Below are positions 57,266-64,000 of a stretch of 64,000 nt of DNA, in pieces. The DNA is taken from the NCBI GenBank assembly GCA_030248215.1, contig JASANG010003752.1:682001-746000 (forward strand), read 5' to 3'. How positions within the stretch are numbered: the first letter of the stretch is position 1; the number at the start of each line of letters is the position of its first letter. The notes below the pieces were generated by a model, which worked only from the letters and a program-made list of their open reading frames with translations, did not search any database and was not told where the DNA came from. Source of the DNA: Enoplolaimus lenunculus. Its lineage: Eukaryota > Nematoda > Enoplea > Enoplida > Thoracostomopsidae. The translations under genes and the position numbers were made by a program.

Positions 57266-57416
57266 AAAGGTTTAGGAACACATTTCCATACGACTAAAGC
57301 AGAAGCCTTTAAATTCACTACTATATTTCGGTTGTTTGATAACCTATTCTACAATGCGGCGGCAAGCATTCCATGTGAGAATAATTGCTCTGTTGTTGAA
57401 ACTGAGACAAATCGCG

Positions 57417-60400
57417 CTATCCTTGATAAATCAGTTCGTGTTCGTCAGCGGTGTTTGCGTGTCGGTGTGAAAAGAACAACTTATGCGGACACGGCATCAC
57501 AGTAAGACCTTTGAATTCACCTTTCAACGGATGATAATCGAACGAAGTTAAGTCGAGTTGAACGCTCATTCGACTCATCAAATAAACAACAAATAAAAAC
57601 ACTTGATTTTTGGCCAATTGTTCACCAGGGCAACGACGCTTTCCGTTTCCAAACGAGACAGTTTTTTCAGACATTTCTTGATCGAATGTGCCATCATCGC
57701 GTAGAAATCGTTCGGGTTTGAATGCATCTGTAAATATAAACGTTCTCGTATTAACGTTTTTGGTGTCAATTTCGGCACTTGTTTGCGTTCCCACACAAAC
57801 AGTTTCCGCGCACATATTGATTATAGACTGAAGCTTTAACCCCTTCTCACATTGAGTTGCCTATAGGCAACTAAGCGCAGTGTATATGCGTTAAATAATG
57901 TATATCGCACTGTGTTTAACAATTGCAACACGTATTCATAGTAGTAAATCACCACAAGACGTGGCAGCCTTCTCGGGCTCGAGCGTCAAGCTCCTATAGC
58001 TGAGTGGTGATGGTATACGCCTCCCACGCCAGTCACCCGAGTTCGAATCCTAGCATAAAAGTAGGTCTCAGGGGAAATAGAAAATATTCATGTGAGAAAG
58101 GGTTAAGGGAAGGATTGCTACCCTCGCCATTGTATAGAACAGGGCCGTAACAGTAGTGTAACCACCACTCCAAAGTTTAAGCCAGACAGTGAAAATGAGC
58201 TGATATACATGACTAAGGCGGCTGAGCCTGATCCTAAGCCTAAGCAAAAATTAGTTTAACGCTTAGGCTTGCTTTAAAATTGTTCCACCTTTGATCTTTA
58301 CATTGGTCGTTGCCTTAAAAACGACTGTAGGGGGAAGTGAAAAGTACCCAGAATCCCAAGTAGCGGATTGCCAGAGGGCAACTGAAAGGCGTTGGTGTGT
58401 TCGCCCACGGACAGTGCCGGTGGGATTGTTGTATTTCATTTATATAAATGCTGAAAAATGTTTTATTGCTTTTACGCAGTTAAAGTCAACCAAACAAAAC
58501 AAATTTTATATTTTTGAGGTTTTCGGAGCAAATTTAGGAAGGATTGTACACAATATTCGAAATATGTACACTTTGACTAGTTCTATTTTGGTTTACTGTC
58601 GAGGCCCGTAGCCAGATCACCCTGCTAGGGTTGGCTAAAAAATTTTTTAGGTGCGGCATACAAAAGTTTTCGATTTGTATTTGTTTTTATATTACATATG
58701 CAAGGTCGAAAAACGTAATTCCTTATGTGCTGAATATGTTTGCATTTACCATACCATGGCCTGAGTATTAACAGAACTTGAAAAACGTTTGACAATTTTA
58801 ATTTTTGCCGTTTGCATTAGAGCGTTCCCTTGATTTTATTTCAAAATTATAAAAATATCTTATAAAAGGTCTTTACTAGCAAGCGTAACGAGCGAAAAAA
58901 TATTATTTTCACTTATAAAATCCAAGATGATCCTGAAAAAAACTGAACAGTGCTTTTTTCTTGTCTTTCCTGAAATTTTGAAGGGGGGGCATATCCGCAT
59001 TCTCGTCATGTATACGCCTCTGCAACTATAAAACACAACTTTACCGGGATCCGGAAATTCGCTTGGGTCGTGGTTGATTGCGTATTGATTAGCGACAACA
59101 ATCGAATTTTTAGGAACGGTATATCCGTCAATTTGAACGTCTTCAAATACACAATGTGGTAGCCCAAGTGCTACATTTGTCGCGTATCGCAATACTTCCG
59201 TCACTACTGCACGGCAATAATGTAGTTTGAAGAAATCATCCTGTATAACGGGGTGTGTTACTTTAAGGGCGCACTGTAAATTTCAGTGAGTTGATTTTAA
59301 CTCAGAATGAGTTGAATCACTCAGTCTGAGTTAGGACTTTCAGAACTCAGAAATTTCACTTGATTCAATTCATTCCGAATTAATTAATCAACTCACCCAG
59401 AGTCAACTCAACTCAGAATGAGGATTAACTCAACTCACAGTGAACTAATGTGTACTGATATTAATTCAGAAATAATCAACTCGCTAGCTGAATTGATTAA
59501 TCAACTCATTGGACATTACAGTGCGTCACGTTTTCCTGCCGGGCCCGCAGCCAAGGGAAAACCAGGGGGGCTTGGACCTCCTTGGAAACGTTTAGGCCCC
59601 CTCTAGGAAATTTTCAACTTGCTCTGTAAGTCATTCAAACCCTTTATATGCCCCTCCTTAAAATTTTACCCCCCCCCCCCCAGCATGGTGAGCTGGCTAC
59701 GGACCTGTTTACCGCACGACTGCAACATAGTAAACGGTTCTTGTATAACTTTCGTCCCAGGTTTAACGTCAAGGTTTCGGTGAAGGCTCAGGCATAAAGG
59801 ATAACGCTTGGGCATAAGTAAACCCTATCGTAAACCTACACGTAAACCTAAGCCCATAGCGTGTGAAAGGAGGTGTATAAAAGAGCCGATTCAATTTTTT
59901 GGTTAGGTTTTGGTTTACTGTTGCGCTAATACACCGAGTTAATTGCAAAATTTTACACATTTTTCGATTTCGCCAGGGTGCAAATTAGTGGACCTGATAC
60001 CTGTTACAGCGCTTGCTTTTCTTAAAAATTCAAGGAATGACCCATTTTTTCAAAAAAATTATTGCTGATTGTAACTGTATGAAAGCACCTTAATTGTTGG
60101 TTTTCCTGGTACAGTTATTTTTTGATCGATTTCTTCCTGGACTTTCTTTTGAACTTTTGGATAACACGCTAAAAATACAGATATATGTATGTATATATGT
60201 ATGTTATGTATGTATGCAAGTATACCTACAAATAATTCATAGTATATAAAAATACAGCTTTCTGGCAAATCAGATTTACGCGTTCAGTTTAACATAGGAC
60301 CTAAACCATCAAACTGACTGATATACAAACCTCAGTGTCAATAAAACTGTAACTAGCGGATTATGTTAATTTTGTGCTTCAAATGTTATAACGCTATAGC

Positions 60401-62720
60401 CGATATTCTCAAATGCGTGTAGCACCTATTACCAATAAGTGTTATGTGGTGAAATTGACCAATTCTGGTGATTGCGGATCTTCAGATAGGCACAGTAGTC
60501 AAAGAAACTAAATGCAACAACTGTGCGAAATTTTACAGGTTCGATAGCTGCGTGATCTTTTGTCACCAACCGATGATAGGTGGTATGTTAATTCAATAAG
60601 GCAGTCAAGTAAAAGGTTAATTCGATAAGTTATATCAAGAGTGGATGATCACTCTGCATCCCAAGCTTTTTAGGGGCGAGTATGCTATCATAATACTTGG
60701 TACACCTCCTTTAAATAGGTAGGTTCAATTTCCTAGAGAGCAACATCCATACCAAACTGCATACAGACCCTCTGAACAAGGGGATGAGTAGGCCAAAACG
60801 CAACGTGCGCTGAGTGCAATCTCTTGTACACAGAATATATACCCAGTTGCATACTTGATTTATCATCCACTCCTGGTTATCGTTTACCTAAAATTACCAG
60901 TGACCATTCGATATTTTCTGCAGTTGTAAAAAAACCAGCATCAAATATTTCAACCACTGCGTTCAAAATATCTTCGTTTGTTATTTTGCTAAAATTAAAA
61001 GTAGCTATGTAACTGTCATTAATTTAATAGAAGTATGACTGAAAAATCATTATTTGCCGTTGAAATACACTGTAGTGGCCCGAATAAGCGGGGGGACTGA
61101 TAATTATTTGGCCTCTCCACAGGGTACCCCCTTGTTATTCTGTTACGGACTGTTATTTATTTTTAGCCCACGCTCCGCCGCCATTTGTTACTGATATATC
61201 CGGTACTGCAATTATCCGTTGAATTAAACGTTTATTTGTCTTGTGTCAATGCCTTGAGCGATAATACAAGGTTACACTTAGGAATGTACTTTCAAAATTT
61301 AAGTACGCTTTAAAGTTTCGACCTCAAATTATTTGGTCCTGGAGTCATTTAATATGCGCTACAATTAGGGTTAATTGCCATTTATGGACTCTAATTAGGT
61401 TTTAGGGACTTTATCCGCTTACGGACTCTTATTAGAAATACGGACTCCAATTGATTCGGACTCAAAATGGGGACCCCCTCTTATTACCCCTCCCCCTCTT
61501 ATTCGGGTCAATACAGTATGAACTGATAATTTTGAGAACCACTGGACAAAAATTTCAAATGGCGGTTTGCCCCAAAACCCCCGTCCCCGGCTACACTCTT
61601 CATATGGAGGTTGTGCATACCAAATAAATTGTCTTGCATTCAAGAAATATTGTGTGAAATTTAAGACAATTATGTTTTGATACAGACTCCAGACATATAT
61701 GTATAGAATTAAAAACTTTTATTTCATAAATTTTTCAGAAATATTGTCTAAAACTTTTCACACTTCAATTTCTTGAATTTAACACTTTGTTTTATGAAGG
61801 TTTAAGAAACATATTTTTGAAATATAAGACAAATATTTCTGAAATACAAGACAAACATGTCTTTTAAATAAAATACAGAAATTTGCCATGGAAGCCGACT
61901 CAAAAATTGGGGGCTAAACTTAACCAAATACCCCAATTTTACAACCTAAGATACGTCCAAGACGTAAACTTAGGTTTGGGGGAGCCTGAGCTCGACCCGA
62001 AATATCTTTGAAATTCGATTATTTATATACTCTCTTAAGAATATAAACGGAGTAACTTTTTACATGCATAAAAATCAGAAAATAAATTCTTGAATATAAG
62101 ACAACTGCTTCTTGAAAGAAAGGAACTTGTGTCTTATAAATTGGCAATAACAATTTCTTGAATATAAGAATTTATGTGTTATCCATTTAAGAAACGAATT
62201 TCTAAGCTGTTTAAGGCTATTAATGTGTGAAATACAAGACATTTATGACTTAAAAATTTAAGAAAGTAGGAGTCTTGAAATTTTAAGACAATTTATTCTG
62301 TGTGTGAGGTGAAACTTACGCGGTGGCTTTTTCTTGTTCAGTAAACTCGTTGATACATTTATAAATTGTATCGGCAATTGTTTTAGCTTGTTCGCCTTCA
62401 CGGTAGATGTGTTTTCGCATTTCAGCGCGAACATGCTGAACAAACGCGGACGTCGATCGATAAAATGTTTGAAGCGTTGATGAATAAAGTTTTTCGAGCG
62501 GCGGATAAACTTCAACCGCGTACGCTTTTTCGTAGCACGCGAAAAATGTTTCAATTAAATCGATCAGTTTGTCGTGCAACAGATCGTCAGGGTCAGGACT
62601 TGCGCCGAACGTTACCGATGTCATCATGGCGCCAGTGCAACGAACGAGTGGCGCTTTTGTTGTTACCGAAACGCCTTCAGCAATTGATTTATTAAGTTGT
62701 TTGCACAGCCATTCGCCAAC
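57417..62720 (-). CDS. Cytochrome P450, C-terminal 362 residues (gene continues past the right edge)
   Basis: Minus-strand exons in coding order: 62720-62320, 60988-60888, 60168-60089, 59240-59045, 57727-57417, ending in TAG. The phases join cleanly and give 362 aa, so about 140 N-terminal residues, including the membrane anchor, are missing. Seen: ILNAVVEIFDAGFFTTAENI (I helix), a helix J region YPKVQKKVQEEIDQ, TEVLR (K-helix E-x-x-R), FKPERF (PERF motif) and the heme ligand loop FGNGKRRCPGEQLA. The layout and the RCPGE loop fit a microsomal clan-2 P450. Known role: haem-thiolate monooxygenase using NADPH-P450 reductase at the ER; the substrate is unknown. Odd: the I-helix motif is AGFFTT where AGx(D/E)T(T/S) is expected, so the usual acid is Phe (codon 60928-60930). 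Introns are filled with inverted-repeat elements, one ending beside the 60888 donor. Confidence 0.92.
57836..58106. mobile_element. Inverted-repeat element carrying tRNA-like DNA, copy 2
   Basis: The ends are TTAACCCCTTCTCACAT and ATGTGAGAAAGGGTTAA, nearly perfect inverted repeats of 17 bases. The core contains the tRNA-Gly-like stretch 57990-58055 and the CACAAGACGTGGCAGCC tract shared with copy 1, which lies in the opposite orientation. It is inside the last intron of the P450 gene. Confidence 0.65.
57990..58055 (+). pseudogene. tRNA-Gly(CCC)-like sequence inside an inverted-repeat element
   Basis: The stretch shows GCTCCTATAGCTGAGTGGT (A box), CGCCTCCCACGCC (anticodon loop reading CCC, as in tRNA-Gly) and GAGTTCGAATCCTAG (B box). 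The T stem and acceptor stem are broken. It lies in the element 57836-58106, in the same arrangement as the copy at 29802-29867. Confidence 0.6.
58126..58308 (-). mobile_element. TTAGGC-core element, decayed, in the last P450 intron
   Basis: It begins GCCATTGTATAGAACAGGGC and ends TTTGATCTTTACATTGGTC. The core has CCTAAGCCTAAGCAAAAATT. It lies about 20 bp after the tRNA-bearing element. Confidence 0.6.
59271..59524. mobile_element. CCAGTGAGTTGATT inverted-repeat element in a P450 intron
   Basis: Ends CACTGTAAATTTCAGTGAGT and AATCAACTCATTGGACATTA. It lies 30 bp from the acceptor of P450 exon 59045-59240, beside a stub (GTGTTACTTTAAGGGCG) of the TTAGGC-family end. Confidence 0.65.
59538..59707. 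mobile_element. GGCCCGTAGCCA element in a P450 intron
   Basis: It begins CCGGGCCCGCAGCCAAGGG and ends TGAGCTGGCTACGGACCTG. Close to the copy at 18674-18833, including a run of C near the right end. Confidence 0.6.
60633..60878. mobile_element. CCAAGAGTGGATGATC element abutting a P450 splice donor
   Basis: It runs from TATCAAGAGTGGATGATCAC to TTATCATCCACTCCTGGTTA. Its right end lies 10 bases from the last base (60888) of the P450 I-helix exon. Confidence 0.6.
61069..61517. mobile_element. GACCCGAATAAGAGGGG element in a P450 intron
   Basis: Ends ACTGTAGTGGCCCGAATAAG and CTTATTCGGGTCAATACAGT. It lies 80 bp from P450 exon 60888-60988. Confidence 0.75.
61625..62300. repeat. Degenerate inverted-repeat tract built on TTGTCTTGAATTCAAGA
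   Basis: AAATTGTCTTGCATTCAAGA at the left faces TTAAGACAATTTATTCTG at the right; many GAATATAAGACAA-type units lie between. It fills the P450 intron up to 20 bp from the donor of exon 62320-62720. It is either a large fold-back element or a decayed satellite. Confidence 0.45.
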
Positions 62721-62931
62721 CTGGGCGACAAAAATTCCAAAAAATGACATATGAGAAAAACCAGCTAATTTGCGAAAAACTTAGGCGTTGCTGTTGCAAT
62801 ATTGTTAATTATGTTAGCGTACACTTTGCCCCACATTTAGGGTTGCGTTATACTTGCTGTGCGGCATCGTCAGTGACCGCCTTTCATCCGTGCGGCTGTG
62901 CACGTTACCGTCCATCACCATATGGTATTGT

Positions 62932-63295
62932 ACTGTAATGACCCGAATAAGAGGGGGTAATAAGAGGGGAATCCCTATTTTGAGTTCCAATCAATAGTCC
63001 CTGAACCCTGATTAGACTCCATAAATATCTATTATCTCTAATTGTAGTCCAAAAATGACTCCAGGACCAAATAAAGTTAAGTTCAAAGCTTTAAAACACA
63101 CTTAAGTTTTAAAAGTGCATTCATAAGTATAGACTGCATTATCACTCAAGCTTTTGATCACGACAAATAACCGTTTAATTCAAGGGATATTTACAGTACC
63201 GGATATATAATAACAGTCCGTAACCGAATAACAACTGGTACCCTCTGAAGAAGCCAAATAAATATCAGTCCCCCTCTTATTCGGGTCACTATAGT
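62932..63295. mobile_element. GACCCGAATAAGAGGGG element, opposite orientation
   Basis: Ends ACTGTAATGACCCGAATAAG and CTTATTCGGGTCACTATAGT. The internal order is reversed relative to 61069-61517, so the two copies face each other across a P450 exon. Confidence 0.75.
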
Positions 63296-64000
63296 TCTTT
63301 AGTATAATTCGCCTACGATACCGCACCGTGACGCAGGGCGACAGATGGCGTCAGCCGACATTGAAGTAAATAAAAAAAGAATAGCGCAATCATTAAGTAT
63401 GTATTGTAGCCATAGCCATAGGTATAGGTTTAGAGTTAAGTCTTAGACAAACGCTTAGCCGTATGCTAATGCTTAGTTGAAGATAAAGCTTTATCGTACG
63501 CCTGAGCGTAAGCCTAACCGTAGATTTGTTAGTATTGCACAAGAGCCTAAATATCCCACGCTAAGTGCCGTCTCGCTGTCCCGAAACAACAAGCAGGATT
63601 GCAAAGTAGGTAAATTAGCGCTCAAAACACTCCGGCTTACATATATATTTATTTATACGCTAAAACCGGAGCATAGCTGGGGGAGGTTAAACAAAAACCG
63701 CTTAAGTTTTAAAATGCGCCGGGCTTCTGGCTCGCTTTGCTCGCGAGTTTGGGGGCCCACTCTGGAATTTGGGGGAGCCCCCACCCCTGCTTGCTCCGGC
63801 ATTGAGAGGGCCAACATTTTATTATGGGAAGCCAAATTTTTATATGGGCAATTGAGCTTCCCCGGCCTTCGTCTAGCTACAGACCCATGCCTTTAGCTTC
63901 TTAGCTTTTAGTTCGTAGCCAGGCACGGCCAAACGGCTCTCATTCTGCTAGAAAAATTTTGGCTTATTCTAAAAGCTTTTAACCTCATTAATGTGATACG
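63296..64000. other. Right edge: no P450 exon found
   Basis: A weak TTAGGC-type tract (63415-63545) and a GGCCCGTAGCCA-type scrap (63880-63950). I searched the minus strand for the missing N-terminal P450 exons and saw none, so they lie beyond the window or behind a long intron. Confidence 0.45.

Noticed and set aside
59712-59760. Minus-strand PFTMLQSC as a small P450 exon
   Set aside because: Its phases do not fit the neighbours and the sequence resembles a repeat end. Extending the exon to 59240 (DDFFKLHYCRAVVTEVLR) joins in phase and fills the gap.

Overview
The window looks like nuclear DNA of a nematode: AT-rich, intron-rich and crowded with short inverted-repeat elements. The evidence is two genes with the full nematode cuticle-collagen layout (N-terminal cuticle domain, two Gly-X-Y blocks, C-terminal CDHCP...APGY signature) and many short arrays of TTAGGC, the nematode telomere hexamer. 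Long introns and many exons per collagen gene hint at a lineage distant from Caenorhabditis, perhaps an enoplean or mermithid; that clade guess is inference only.

Layout, left to right. 0-5 kb: an intronless roadblock/LC7 dynein light chain on the minus strand (3028-3318), then a hypothetical two-exon gene on the plus strand (3681-4695). 5-10.6 kb: no gene seen; a minisatellite at 6.7-7.3 kb and several small elements. 10.7-24.1 kb: two tandem, co-oriented five-exon cuticle collagen genes, each coding 309 aa with identical exon lengths and phases. 24.1-30.2 kb: no recognised gene. 30.2-36.7 kb: a five-exon type I membrane protein of 719 aa with a DSL domain that continues as ten tandem four-cysteine units, a probable Notch-ligand relative. 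36.7-42.2 kb: repeats. 42.2-53.1 kb: an eleven-exon, 541-aa acyl-CoA synthetase of the 4-coumarate-CoA ligase/luciferase type ending in the peroxisomal signal SKL. 57.4-62.7 kb: on the minus strand, the last five exons of a cytochrome P450 whose N-terminal part was not found and probably lies past the right edge.

All splice sites proposed for the five multi-exon genes follow GT...AG and keep phase across every join, so the models are internally consistent, but they were made by eye without transcripts. The genes do not form an operon. The collagens build cuticle, the DSL protein would act in cell-cell signalling, the synthetase activates a carboxylic acid in peroxisomes, and the P450 would act at the ER membrane; the last two are arranged tail to tail.

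Much of the remaining DNA belongs to at least a dozen families of small terminal-inverted-repeat or fold-back elements. The most striking has GGCC(C/A)ATGT... ends and a core of TTAGGC repeats. A second carries a tRNA-Gly-like sequence between its inverted ends. No autonomous transposase or reverse transcriptase, CRISPR array or rRNA was seen.
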